From: Cymbidium sinense
Taxonomy: Eukaryota; Streptophyta; Magnoliopsida; Asparagales; Orchidaceae
Assembly: GCA_021442155.1 (NCBI GenBank)
Contig: CM038221.1
Coordinates: 152,573,601 to 152,637,600, forward strand
Reading direction: 5' to 3'
DNA length: 64,000 nucleotides
The notes beneath the pieces were generated by a model. The model made no database searches. It had not been told where the DNA came from and saw nothing but the letters and a program-made list of their open reading frames with translations. A program made the position numbers and the translations under genes. Positions 36,085-48,130 of this stretch are shown here, in pieces; the stretch's first letter is position 1, and every line of letters starts with the position of its first letter.

Positions 36085-36533
36085 CGTATCAAAATTGTGG
36101 AAATACTTCTTTCAGATTATTCCATAAATGCTGCATGCAAATCTTATGCTCTGTGTTAGGGAAGATATTTTTAATTGCATCCCCCAAACCTTTTTCCATA
36201 TATGATATAAGGCAAGGGGTATATCTCGCTTCCAAATGTTTCATTCAAATTTTCTAAGAACCATTGTCATGTATTCCTTAATTCAATTTCAACCACTACA
36301 AATTAGGCTAAAGTGAATAGTCCATTGTTGTCTTCAAGAGTATTTGGAGATAACAAAACACCAAAAATACTTTGATTTAAGGCGGCGAGCATCAAGCCAG
36401 ATTAGATGTCTGCAATCATCAAGAAAACCATTAATGCAAACTTTAAAGCTGACGTAGAATCTCTCAAATGAATAATCATCATTATCATATGTATATGTAA
36501 TGTGCGAGCCTAGGTTTCTATTAATGAGCTCTA
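36085..36533 (-). mobile_element. MULE transposase remnant, catalytic-core part
   Basis: On minus the translation gives INGFLDDCRHLIWLDARRLKSKYF, where the L-D-x-x-x-L-K pattern matches the first catalytic Asp region of Mutator-like transposases. It is followed by DNNGLFTLA and VVEIELRN, then WFLENL and a stretch resembling LP..I. Frames are broken. The upstream half continues at 38154-38960 beyond the LINE. Confidence 0.75.
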
Positions 36534-36544
36534 CTCTTAATGTA

Positions 36545-38142
36545 GGAGGTATTTTGAATAAAATTTCAATGAAGCATCTGAAAATACAATTGATTTTAGC
36601 AACTTTAATACCCTAAACAAAATTAGAAAATTTATTTTTATCGTCGTATAGTAAATTTGAAGTTGGAGAAGCTTTAAAGAAAATGAAGTGTGGAAAAACA
36701 TTAGAACCTGATGATATTCCAACGGAAGTGTGGAAATGTTTAGAGATCAAAGAATTTCTTGGATTACAAATTTTTTTAATGTTATTTTAAAAGACTAAAA
36801 GATGTCGGATGAGTGGAGAAAGAATTTGTTGGTTACTAATTACAACTCTTTGTTGCATTGTTCTTTGCATTTAAGAATAAAGGGGATGCATAAGAGTGTA
36901 AAATTATAGAGGATTAAGTTAAAGTGTCATACATTAAAATTATGAGAGAGTAATTGAGCATAGGTTACGATGTGATACAAAAGTTTCTCAATAGTTTGGT
37001 TTCATGCTAGGTAGATCTACTATGGATGCTATACATTTGTTAAGAGGTTTGATGGAGAAGTATAGAGAAAGTAAGGAGGATCTACAAATGATATTTATTG
37101 ATTTAGAGAAAGCATATGATAAAATTTCAAGAGATGTTATTTGGAGAGTTCTAGAAAAGAAATGAGTTACTATTGGTTTTATTCAAGTCATTAAGGATAT
37201 GTATACTAGAAGTATTTGTGTCCAAACACAAGGAGGATTAATAAAATATTTTCCTATTTCATTGGATTACATCAAGGATCAACTTTAAGCCCTTATCTTT
37301 TTTGCTTTAGTTATGGATGTTTTTTTAGGCATTTACAAGAAGATGTACCTTGGTGTATATTTTTTTCGATGACATTCTTTTGTTGATAAGACTAGAGAAG
37401 GAGCCCAAGAGAAACTTGAATTATGGAGGTCAACCTTAGAGTCTAAAGGTTTTCATTTAAGTATATCTAAAATTGAATATATGGAGTATAATTTTAGTTG
37501 TAGAAGTTCTAGTGATAGTGTTGTGACATTAGGTGAACAAGTCATATTAAAAAGAGTGAACGATTCAAATATTTAGGCTCTATTGTTCAAAACGATGGTG
37601 AAATAGATGGAGATGTTATAAGTAGAATTCAAGTTGGATGGTTCAAGTGGAGGAATGCATCTGGCCTATTGTGTGATAGAAAAGTACCGCTTAAACTTAA
37701 GTAAAAATTTTATAAGATGGTGGTAAGACCTGCATTGATTTATGATGCAGAATATTGGCCAATAAAAGAGAAGCATAAAACTAACTTAAGTGTTGCATAG
37801 ATGAGAATGCTCAGGTGGATGAGTGGCTTTACTCTCGAGATAAAATGTGAAATGTATGTTGGAAAAAGTTGGAGTAGCTCTGGCGATAAGATTAGAAAGA
37901 GTCACCTTAGATGGTTTGGCCACATAAAGCGTTGCCCATCCATGAGTTAGGAGAGTAGATGCATTAGATTTGACTTATGTTAAGAAAGGCAGTAGACCTA
38001 AAAGACTTGGTTAAGATGTATAAAAAATGACCTTAGTATACTTGAATTAAATGAGAATTTGGCACATAATAAAACACAATGAAGATGAAGGATTCATGTA
38101 GTCAATCCCACTTAGTGGGATAAAGGCTTGTTGTTGTTGTTG
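36545..38142 (+). mobile_element. 5'-truncated RTE-clade LINE
   Basis: Reverse transcriptase fragments on plus in order are [65 protein letters not shown] and IQVIKDMYTRSICVQTQGG. Then come [33 protein letters not shown] and RMLRWMSGF. The catalytic FADD box is degraded near 37350. The 3' end is the typical 'cacttagtgggataaaggct' followed by GTT repeats (38129-38142). Flanks 'ctcttaatgta' (36534-36544) and 'ctcttaatata' (38143-38153) are a target duplication. Confidence 0.92.
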
Positions 38143-38153
38143 CTCTTAATATA

Positions 38154-38960
38154 AGAACACATTTACAGTTGTTCTCTACTACTCCAAATATAAAATTTCA
38201 TGCTACTTTTCTTGAGCACCACAGCTTTATATAAAGTAATAATAACCCATACATTGTCTCTAATTTTACATTAATGTGTTTTAGGGTATGTTTGGATGCT
38301 TCTTCATAATACTTTGTATTTCATAAGCTACTTAAGTAGATGTGGCAAGTTTATTTCAAAAGTGTGATCATCTGCACATAGTGATGCTCATTTTCTCCAA
38401 GGATCTCCTTGATGCGAGCATGTAGCAATAACTCGGGTCATATTACTAGCCTTGATCATGGTTCCAATATTATTTGTATCTATTGTGAATTGCAAGAATT
38501 GCTTGAAACTATTTTCACCACCTTGAGTAATAAGAAACCCATCATTATAACTTTAAGAGACCTTGTTGTTTGTAAAAACAATTAAAACTTGAGTGACATT
38601 GCTCCAAACCTAGTAAGCACATATCGCTTCTTTCTCATCACATGTAACTATCACTTCAACCTAATCACTTCCATTGAACTATTCTATCATTTCTATCATG
38701 TTAACATCACTCATAATAGTCTTATATTCTTTGAGAGAAGTAGCACATACATGATAGTGTAATTAAAAGTCACGACCTCTAAGCCATGGATAGATCTATT
38801 CGAGCTTTTCTCTGAGCACAAAAAAGTCAGTTAAATCCTTCTCAAATTTAATAGTTCTTTGCTTCCACCTCTATATCTTCTTCTACCTTAATTTTTAACT
38901 TCACTCTAATATCCCCAAACTTAAAAGTGATAAGCCATTTACTCACATTCACCATTACAT
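38154..38960 (-). mobile_element. MULE transposase remnant, N-terminal part (probable)
   Basis: The minus strand continues the interrupted MULE. Fragments such as MVNVSKWLITFKFGDIRVKLK and MIEWFN can be read with frameshifts. Apart from continuity across the LINE target duplication, the similarity to MULE N termini is weak. Confidence 0.5.
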
Positions 38961-39030
38961 TCAATTTTAATAATAGTTCAACAAAAATTTATATATGAGA
39001 TAAATAATTGGAAACATGTTAGTAGCATAA

Positions 39031-39154
<124 letters not shown>

Positions 39155-39982
39155 CTTTTATATATTATAATCTCAATTAGTGATTTAAAAAAGTATTTTA
39201 TAAAATCAGTTAATATTCTTCGCTACTATGATCAATTTCTAACACAAAAAATAAATGACTTGTTTTCAACTCAGTCTAAACCATTTTTTTATTTTAAGCT
39301 ATCAGGTTTGGATCAACTCAACTCAACACTATCCTTTCATTCCATAGGTCACATAGGTCAAATGATATCATTTCAAGCAAGATAGCTTATTTCTCGAAAA
39401 AAATATTATCGGATAAGTGAAACTCGTCTTTAATATCTATTTTACACTTTTGATTCATATAATATAAAATAGAATAAAAGGTAGAATGATCACATCATAA
39501 ATATTAAATTATACTTAATATATTTAAAAAAATTAAATACATATTACATAGTTTTTATGTATTTATGATGTTATAAATATTAAGTGTTAGATATTTAAAT
39601 TTATAAGAATTGTGTTGTTATATATATTTTTATTTCATACAAATCACTATAATTTAAGGAACCACTTGGGACAGATTTCAGAAAAAATGATTATTTATTT
39701 ATTAAATAAATGTTAATTCTTTAAAATCAATGAAGCTAATAATTTTAACCATTTCAAAAATTCAATGCCTTATTTTGTATTAAAAAATTAATTAGCTATT
39801 TATGTACGTCGTGAATGCATAGTCTAAAATAATGCTTTAAAAAGCTATTCTAGTTTTTCATTTTGATTCTACTTCAAAATTTTGGGTATCGATAATTTTG
39901 ATTATTTTTAAATTTTAAATATGAATAGATGAAATAAAGTAGATTATATAAATAATTTCTAGATTGTTAAGCATAAAATTTA

Positions 39983-40400
39983 GGGGTTATTTAGATGCAC
40001 AATCTGAAAAGTGAATGTAATGTATTTGGATTACTTTAAAGTTGTTTGGTTGAAAACTCTACAAATACACGAGTTTATTTTTTTTTGGTTAGTATAATAA
40101 ATATAATGTAAAGTATTTTTGGGGTTATGGGCGGCAGTGGCAGCAGAGGGAGGGCAGGGTGTGGCTTGCGGTTGCGGAGGTGGGGAGGTAAAGTGAGCAA
40201 TGGTATGATAACACTACGGATTTGGTATTTGGAATTCACCCAAATCGGATGAATTCCAAATACACTAAAAATGACCCCTTTCAATATATTCTAAATACTT
40301 CACTTTACTTTGAAATTTTACTTTGCACCATGTCAAACACATAAAAAAGTTAAAATTTGTTGCATTTATTTTATTTTACTTTATACTCAAACTATACAGC
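39983..40400 (+). mobile_element. Harbinger/Tourist-like MITE, copy 3
   Basis: It starts 'ggggttatttag' after 'tta', carries 'gttgaaaactctacaaatac' (40048-40067) and has the same interior order as copy 1. The left interior has a GC-rich 'gggcggcagtggcagcagag' segment. The right end is eroded around 'ctttatactcaaactatac'. Confidence 0.75.
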
Positions 40401-41013
40401 TGTGAGCTCCAAAAATTGGACACCGACCTCTCGACAAATATTGAATTGAAGAGCGTATGAGTTACGTGTCGGTGTAATTTTCAGAAGACAGATTGAATAG
40501 TAGATAAGACACTACCCAGAGATTTCGTCCTCATTTGGTGAGAACTTTAGATCTAGTTCTAGGTAACTTATATACGCAAGCCCCTATAGTTAATTACCCC
40601 TCTCAATAAGTGAGAGAGAACTTTTGATTAAAAGTCATTAAATTAGCATAATGTGGAGCATATAGTAACAGCATATGGAGTTTTAGAATTTAAGATTATA
40701 AAATTCATCATTTCAATTTAAAATGGATGGTTGGGGGAATGATGACGTGCTCGATCTAGATCCCATGGTTCCGTCATAGAGTTGTTTGTCCTATCAAGTA
40801 TACCTTGTGATTCACAACTCAAAGGGTAGAGCCATTGTGGAGCATACGGGCTACGGTCGTGATAGTAATATAATAGCTGACCGCCAAATCATCAAGACTC
40901 GTCATCATGCTTCATCATTTGTGGAGCCTCTTGGAAGAGGACACACGCTTCTTGGCAAGAGATTGATTGAAAAGTAGCGAGAATACTTGATTTGACTTTG
41001 ACTCCTTTGTGAG
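40401..41013. other. Unassigned repeat-like interval
   Basis: No gene is seen. A 63-codon open frame at 40786-40977 has no recognisable motif. Given its flanks, the interval is probably part of the Ty3/gypsy mosaic that follows. Confidence 0.4.
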
Positions 41014-41125
41014 TGTGGACCTCATTTTTAGGATGAGCTCTCAACCCCTCCATCTTAGACATAAGACTTCTTCTAGACAATAAAAGTTTCTTAGTCTTAA
41101 GACACATCTAGTGATTAGGTAGACT
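41014..41125 (+). repeat. Leader-like segment L, copy 2 (short)
   Basis: It starts 'tgtggacctcatttttagga' and aligns with 45718-45830 on plus and with 7452-7340 on minus. After about 112 bases the similarity ends. Confidence 0.8.
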
Positions 41126-41229
41126 ATGACGCATTCTTTCTACGATCGTCGACCACAGGTCGAGTTCGATCTTTCACCTAATGGGCTTGTGACTTTTCTT
41201 GAGGTAGTTTGCTAGTGTTCAAATAGTCT

Positions 41230-42030
41230 ATAAATGGTTGACTTCAATCTAGCTTCTCATCCTTTTGACGACAACCTCCCATTCAAGAGAAAGTCTCTGG
41301 TGAGTTCAACATCTATAAGGGACAGGACTTATCTATTTTGGACCCTTATTGAAATGCACTCATCTTCTGGACATGCCAGTTCCTTGGTAAGTTTGGCCAA
41401 AGCATCTGCTACTACGTTCTCTGCTCGGGAAACCTTGTAGATGGTGACTTCGAGAATCTAGGCCAACAGCTTCATGGTATACTTATGGTAATGATGAAGC
41501 TTGGGTTTGAAAATCTTGTAGGATCCGGCAATCTGATTGATGACCAACTAAGAATCCCCAAAGATGTTGATGCTCTTGACACTAATTATGATGACTAACT
41601 CTAGCTCGTTAATTAAAGCCTCATACTTGGCTTCGTTGTTGGTGCAAGGGTTGGATAGATAGTATGAGAATCTCATCACATCAGCTCTAGAAGTTAAAGA
41701 ACTATTCATACCCCTTTCTTAGGAGAATAGATCGTGGTGCTTCATCTTTGTGAAAAGAAGATGCACAATCAAAATACATCTCTCATTTTAGTTATTGGCC
41801 TCCCAAGTTCATGATTTATTCAACAGGAGATCGCGAGAATCGTGAGAAGTGGGTGTGCAGCTAAGAAATTCGCTAGTGCCTATCCTTTTATCGCACGGAG
41901 AGGTATGAATGTGATGTCAAATTGTGAAAGTATCATGGACCAGCGTACCAAACATTTGGATAACATTGGCCGTGTCATGAGATACTGTAGTGGATTTGTT
42001 CTGGAGATCAAGTTCACCTTATGAGAAAGC
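41230..42030 (-). pseudogene. Tat-type RNase H and second RNase H (aRH), inverted fragment
   Basis: The minus strand is a diverged copy of the plus-strand region about 52140-52750. The conserved NNEAEYEAL box of the second, archaeal-like RNase H reads on minus near 41640. The connection from the first RNase H (the counterpart of FLAAHPLP) reads near 41850. Stops and frameshifts are present. Confidence 0.8.
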
Positions 42031-42099
42031 ATATACTATCGTAGCTTTTGGGAGGCGAAGATCAAAGCTAGCCAATGTTTGATCAAAGCTAGGTGAAGA

Positions 42100-42688
42100 T
42101 CAAAGCATATAATACTTTATAATCTACTACCCCAAAGCAAATGGCGAAGCATTCAGAAACTCTCATCCATTTTGAAGAAGACTCTTGATGATAACAAATA
42201 GTGGCATGGCAGTTGAAGCCTTGGGCTCGCACCACATCTGAACTCTAACTCAATATACTCCATTTTTCTTAGTATATGGGTCTAAAGCCATTCTACCTTT
42301 AGAAGTTCAACTCCCATCATTAAGGATTACATTGGGTAGCAAGATCACTTCAGAGCAGAATGCAAAGTTGTAGTTAGAAGAGCTTGAAGGTTTGGAGGAG
42401 AGTCGCCTATGGGCGTGCCAAAACCTCGAGTTGTACAAGGCCAAAATGATTCAAGCTCACAACAAGCTAGTCTGACCTAGGTCTTTACAAGTAGGAGAAC
42501 TTGTGTTAGTCCTAAGGAGACCAATTGTTTTCCATCAAAAGATGGAAGGCAAGTTTGAACCCACTTGGGATGACCCCTATGCTATAGAGAAGGCCTACCA
42601 AGGAGGATCATATCAGCTCATCGATTGTAAACGGGAACACCTGATGCTTCCAATTAATGAGCTTTACTTAAAAAAATATTACCCATGA
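42100..42688 (+). pseudogene. Tat-type Ty3/gypsy integrase, C-terminal part
   Basis: The reading YYPKANGEA (near 42130) is the region after the catalytic core. TLTQYTPFFLVYGSKAILPLEVQLPS, with frame breaks, follows. The last 61 codons are open and end GKFEPTWDDPYAIEKAYQGG, SYQLID and NELYLKKYYP, typical of the C-terminal GPY/F-like module of this lineage. It directly abuts the inverted RNase H fragment, so the 5' part of this pol gene is missing. Confidence 0.85.
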
Positions 42689-42689
42689 A

Positions 42690-45600
42690 ATAAATCATGT
42701 TTGAAAATAATTCTATCAAAAGAACAAAATCTAATTCCATTTCATCAAAATCTTCTCTTCTTTCAAGTGTTTGTTTGTCTTGTGAATCCACCATGATGTA
42801 TTTAAGGTAAGGCCGAGACCCTAGCATTCTATCCCTATTTCACATCACAAACACAACCTCCCAACGCTATTAGAATAGTGTGAGAGGCATCCTATTTCGA
42901 TTAGCACAATTAAGTTAGGTGTAAGAGAACCCGCGACATCATTTCTTAATGAGAATTCCGGTTGTCATCACACACCATTTCATTAAACTCCCATTGTGTT
43001 TAGGATAAGTGTGAGAGAGGCATCATATTCCTATTAACACATACACAAAATAAACATAAATCTTTTGTCTCAAGCTATTTTGATATGGGAGCAAGCCCCA
43101 TGTGACACTCACTCATTATTTGCTCTAGGTTGGGTCTTGCTTGTAGTACTCGGTGATCATTTGTTGGAGAATGTGAATCCTCGTGCTTTCTTTCTAACTT
43201 GATCATTGTAAACCAATGAGCACCTTGTTAGTATGGTAGGCTTCACTGCCCAGCCAGTAAGCTACCTCATGTTGATTTTTTCTTAAGAAGAAGTAAGTCC
43301 CCATGCTTTCTTCTTGAACTAGTCATCATGCACTAACTAGATTGAGTATATTTGAGGTTTAAAGTAAGTCCCCCAGAGGCTCATTTCCTCTTGACTACAT
43401 TTAAGTCGATATAAGTCCCAATGACATTCACTCAGTAGTCGCCCTAGGTCGGATGGCACCTGTCGAGTCGAAGGAAGACTATCCCAGCAATCAGTTCTGC
43501 TATAGGAGGATGTGAATCCCTGAGTTTTCTTCCTAGGTTGATTGTTATAAACTGATGGGCACCTTAGGTTGGTTGATGTTCCCTATGCTGACAGCGACTC
43601 ACATAGTGAGTACACCACTATATGAGTCCGTCCGAAGTTTTCTCCTTGAGTGGGACACCGAATACCTATTGGATATATAACTAGCCATATCATCTCCTCC
43701 AGGGTGTTGGATTAAGCCCTTTAGCGGCCCTATCCCCTGTGGACACTCTATATGGATCACGTCCTTTATGACCCATTTAGACATTACCCAGGTTACTCTT
43801 GGATTGGACAGTCCCCCTTTCCTAGTAGCCACCCATGTGGTTGGAGAATTTGTTGGATATAAATATTCTCCCTTGGTTCATCATCGAGATAGGTCTAGGT
43901 AGTTATAAGCTCCTTCTCAGTTTGATCCCTCTCAAACCAACAGGGTCCACGTTAAAATAAACTAAACAAAATAAATAAAATATTCGATTGTGGATTACGA
44001 ATTCAAGCCCCTAAAGGGTTCTTTTTCTCAAGAAGATATCATATCTTTAGGGCAGTGTTAGCAGAACTCCCTATAAGAATTATCTGACTACCTTAGTTGA
44101 GATAAATCCCCGGGTCGGTACTCACTTCATAGTCACCATTAGGTCGGGTTCAATCTATTTTGTCATAAGTAGGTTACCCCGGCAGTCATTCCACTTTGGA
44201 AGATATAAGACTATGACGCATTCTTTCTAGATGATATGGCCAAATGAGTCGTTCAATTTGTTGCCCAAAGAAACCGACGCCCAATGGTCTTTGGAAGTGA
44301 AATATATGAGTCCTAGAGCTTTCTTCCCTTAAATTGATCATTTCAAATCAAAGGCACTCCTTTGGTGAATAGCTCTCCCATCTGGTGGGAAGCTACTCCC
44401 TTTGGTTTAGTAAATAAAAGGTTAATATAAATTCCTTCCTAGTGTGATCCATCGCAAACCAATGGAATCCACCAAAATAAACTAAAAAAATAAAATTAAT
44501 CTTTGACTATTTTTGAGTTGATTTAAGTCCCCCAACGACATTCACTCAATAGTTAGCCCTAGGTCGGGTTCAATTTATTGCCCAAGTAGTCGATCTCCCC
44601 AATGGTTCCTTATTTTGGAAGATGTGAGTCCCCGTGCTTTTTTCCTAAATTGACCATTGCAAACCGAAAGGCACCCCCTTTTATTGGATAGTCCTACATT
44701 GTGGTTGGTATACTACTCCATTTGTATTAGTGAATCTGAGTTAGGCCTAGGCCTCTGCTCTACTCGGCGTTCATCGCATCGCAAACCAATGGGACTCATC
44801 AAAATAATCTAAAAATAAAACTAATATTTAACTATCTTTGAACTAATTTAAGTCCCCCCGGCATTCACTCAATAGTTAGGTTTGGTGCAATAGTTGTTGC
44901 CAATAGATTACCCCATCAACCTCCCTACTTTGGAGGATGTAAGTCTACTATACTTTCTTCCTAAAATACATGCGCATATTGAAAGGCATCCCTTTGGTTG
45001 GCTAGTCCTACTATGTGTCTAGTAGACTACACTTTTGGATTGATAAATCTGAGTTAGGTCTAGGCCTCCTTGGCTCTTACTCAGTACAATCCATCGCAAA
45101 CCAACATGGTCCATCTCAAAATCCAAAATCTAAAAATCTGAAATAAATTCAACAAAACAAATCAAATGAAACAAAGAAGCAAAATAATTAATCAATCTAA
45201 ATCAAATCTTTTGCTTCTTCTCAATAAGATGCAAATCTTTCTAGTCTCCCAATGGAGCTAGAATTCTAATCCCTCAGCGGATTTCACAACCCCTCCCTTG
45301 TGGATGACTTGAACTTGCCTCCCTAGTTGAGAGTTCACTTTTTTATCCCCCATGGAGTCTGAACAAACACAAATTAAATAAACAACAAATTAAAATAAAT
45401 TCAACTCTCTTCCCTTATGGAACTCATTCAAATATTTTTCTCCTCAATGAGACTCATATCAAATCAAATCTCTCATCCTCTTGTGGATGACTTGAACCTA
45501 CTTCCCTAGTGGAAGGTTCACCTACTCTATCCCTTAGTGGATTCCTCCCTCTCTCTTATGTCTTTGATATAGGTAGAGCCACATTGCACTAAGCTATGGA

Positions 45601-45704
45601 TTCCTTCTACACCTTGGGTTAGGGGTAGATTGTCTCTATTAGTGCATGTCGGTGTTGTTGATCATTTTGGTCAACATCTGATGTTTCTTTGTCACACCAC
45701 ACCT
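42690..45704 (+). repeat. 3' untranslated/LTR-like region with ~320-bp tandem repeats
   Basis: After the integrase stop comes 3 kb without coding potential. From about 43085 to 45130, boxes recur with about 320-bp spacing. 'cactca' plus 'ctaggt(c/t)gg(g/a)t' occurs near 43107, 43425, 44110, 44545 and 44868, each followed by 'ggaggatgtgaatcc' or 'gaagatgtgagtcc' and 'ttcttcctaa'. Tandem arrays between pol and the 3' LTR are known in Tat/Ogre elements. The final 500 bases probably include an LTR end, since a primer-binding-like site follows. Confidence 0.75.
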
Positions 45705-45717
45705 ATTGGGCGCCCTT
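45705..45717 (+). other. Primer-binding-like site of the Tat-type element
   Basis: The sequence 'attgggcgccctt' resembles the 'attggcgccgt' start of the primer-binding site of many plant Ty3/gypsy elements. It lies just upstream of the leader and gag. It is short and imperfect. Confidence 0.5.
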
Positions 45718-45920
45718 TGTTGATCTCATTTTTAGGATGAGCTCTCAACCTCTCCATCTTAGACATAGGTCTTCTCTTAGATACTAAGAGTTCCTTAATC
45801 TTAAGACACATCTAGTGAGTAGGTAGACACTCAACCTATCCATAAAGACTTAGAAGAGTTAGCCATAGGAATAGGTCATGCCTTAGGGGCGTCAGGAAAA
45901 TTTGTCTACCCTTAGCTTGA
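45718..45920 (+). repeat. Leader-like segment L, copy 3
   Basis: The segment starting 'tgttgatctcatttttagga' is shared with 41014-41125 (plus) and 7452-7256 (minus). Here it follows the primer-binding-like site and precedes gag. Confidence 0.75.
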
Positions 45921-46029
45921 ACCACTCCCCAGCCTTTGAGGTTGGGTCTAGTTTTTACTCTACTTATCCTACCCAGACATAGAGGAGAAATAAAAATCGC
46001 ATGATCAAGTGGTATCATACCGATTTTGA

Positions 46030-48130
46030 GATGGAGGCGCGCGCCGGTTGAGAGGAGGTACCTATTATGATCACCCCACTGGTTACAGTGAACCAGTTTC
46101 ATTCTCTCTCTAGGTCAGACAGAGAGGATGCTAGGAGGATCCGTACTTCACCTCCATTAGTGGCTCAGCACCAACCCTTAGTTACTCGGAGCAAGAGATC
46201 ATATGCCGGCCTCCAATCAGTTCTATCGGTACTTCTGGATGTTCGATCCGGAGCTCAATTTGATTTGAGATTTATCATCCCCCGTAGCATGGCAAAATAG
46301 CCCAGGAGAGGGCCGAGGCCCATACATCTGCTCATATCACCAAGAGGGAGAGGTTCGCCAATGGCGCCCGTCAATTTTCCATTTCTACACCACCAACCAT
46401 ACAGATAGCATCCTACTTACTGGGACCAGTCATCACAGAAGGACAGCTCCTATTCATAAAGAGTCGGTGGTGTCTCCACCACACTACTACCCTCCATCCA
46501 TCATCATTTGTTCACGTCACGACATCTCTAGTTCTACCAAAGGCCATGAAGGCCATATTCAAGGAGAAGTGTACCCTGTTGGTGATCCACACTGAGAATC
46601 CTACTCCATCTACACGCACTATGGTGGTAGAGCTCTCCCGACCTTTTGCCTTAATGGTAGTGCGGAGGGAGTGGTGACCCCGAAGCATAGTGGTTGTCCC
46701 TTCACCAACACACCAGTTCAGTAGGACATGAAGATGGCAGCAGCTATTATAGAGGGAGCAAATGACAACCCTGTTGCACCCATGATTATAGAGCCTCCTA
46801 GGAGTGTCACACCTTTCAGAGTCAGTGGTAATCAAGAGTGTGTCTTTTCTAGTGAGCACAGTCCTCATAGGATTGACTCTCCAGCAGTAGGGGAAATCCA
46901 GTGCCTCTTAGTACATGATAGTGATCACACCAATCAGCAAAAGATATTTGTGCCCGTTCAGGTTTATCATTCTCTTGAGGAGATAGTGGCACATTATCTT
47001 TTAGAAAAGAAAGAAATTTTGAGGTATGATTCTGCGATGAGGAGAAGATCATCTTTGATCCCAACAAAGATGATTTGTTGGGAGTCTCATCATGGGTATG
47101 CATGGTAGATACTAGAGGATCCTTTCTCAGAGAGCGAAAGGCTATGGAAGGTGATGATGTCGAGCAGGAAAACACAGCCCACTCGCATCAACACCTCCTA
47201 GTGCAGTTAAAACAGAAAGAAGAAAAGATATATAGGATGGTAAAGCAGCTTAAGGATTTGTTAGCGGTTCAGTACTTCAGAAATAAGCCCCAACATTTCA
47301 TCCTACTACAACTGAGACCATAGGAGTTAATGTCAAAGCAAGGTAGCACTAGCATGTATAGGAAGGTAGTGTAAAGAAACTCCATACAAGAAAAAGACAT
47401 AAAATCCATGGTTGAGCAGCAAATGAAGGAAGCGTTTGCTCAAGCCCGCGGAGGATCATCAGTTCCAAAGGGTAGACCCTACCTAGAGGAATTCAATGCA
47501 ATCCAATATCCCAAGGGTTTCGTGCCACCTTCCTTCAAGAGCTTTGATAATAGTGGAAACCTGATGCGGCATATTGCACACTTCAGGGACAGTTGTTGCA
47601 ACGCCGGTGGTAGCGACGCTTTACTTTTCTACCTCTGTGCTTCTAGCGAGAATAACTTTTGACTAGTATCTTTGAACTTCCCAAGTTCGAAAGATATTTT
47701 TGAGTTGAGCGACTCTTTATCAAGAGGTTTGCTAGAGCTCGATAAAGGGTTCTTGTGATGATCGTTGTAGTACAACAACACCTAGGTGAGTCCCTTATTG
47801 ACTATATTCTCCGATGACATAACCTGCATATGAAATACGAGCCGCAGCTGTCTGAGCAGCATGCCATTGAGATTCTTTTAAAGAATATCCATGGCTCGGT
47901 CTCCTTCATTCTTAAGGGCTTCACTATCAAAATATTTTAGAAACTAATCAACAAGACGTCTAGTCTACAATGAGAGGCCAAATCGTTGCCTTTCCAAGAC
48001 CAGTTGCCCAAAGCAAAGCCGCAGAAGGTCTATGAGAAGAAGTCGAGAGCAGTGACAATAGTAGATAAGGGGAAGAAACTAACTAGAGATCAGTCCGAGA
48101 GACCACGACCTTAGCAGCCTTCGCTTCCAC
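46030..48130 (+). pseudogene. Tat-type gag
   Basis: The recognisable core is PYLEEFNAIQYPKGFVPPSF followed by FRDSCCNAGGSDALLF (47485-47630), matching retrotransposon gag of this lineage. After a frameshift come QHLGESLIDYILR and HAIEILLKNIHGSVSFILKG (near 47780-47920). Upstream, open stretches at 46067-46300, 46728-47108 and 47075-47323 are the poorly conserved N-terminal part. No zinc knuckle is evident. Confidence 0.75.
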
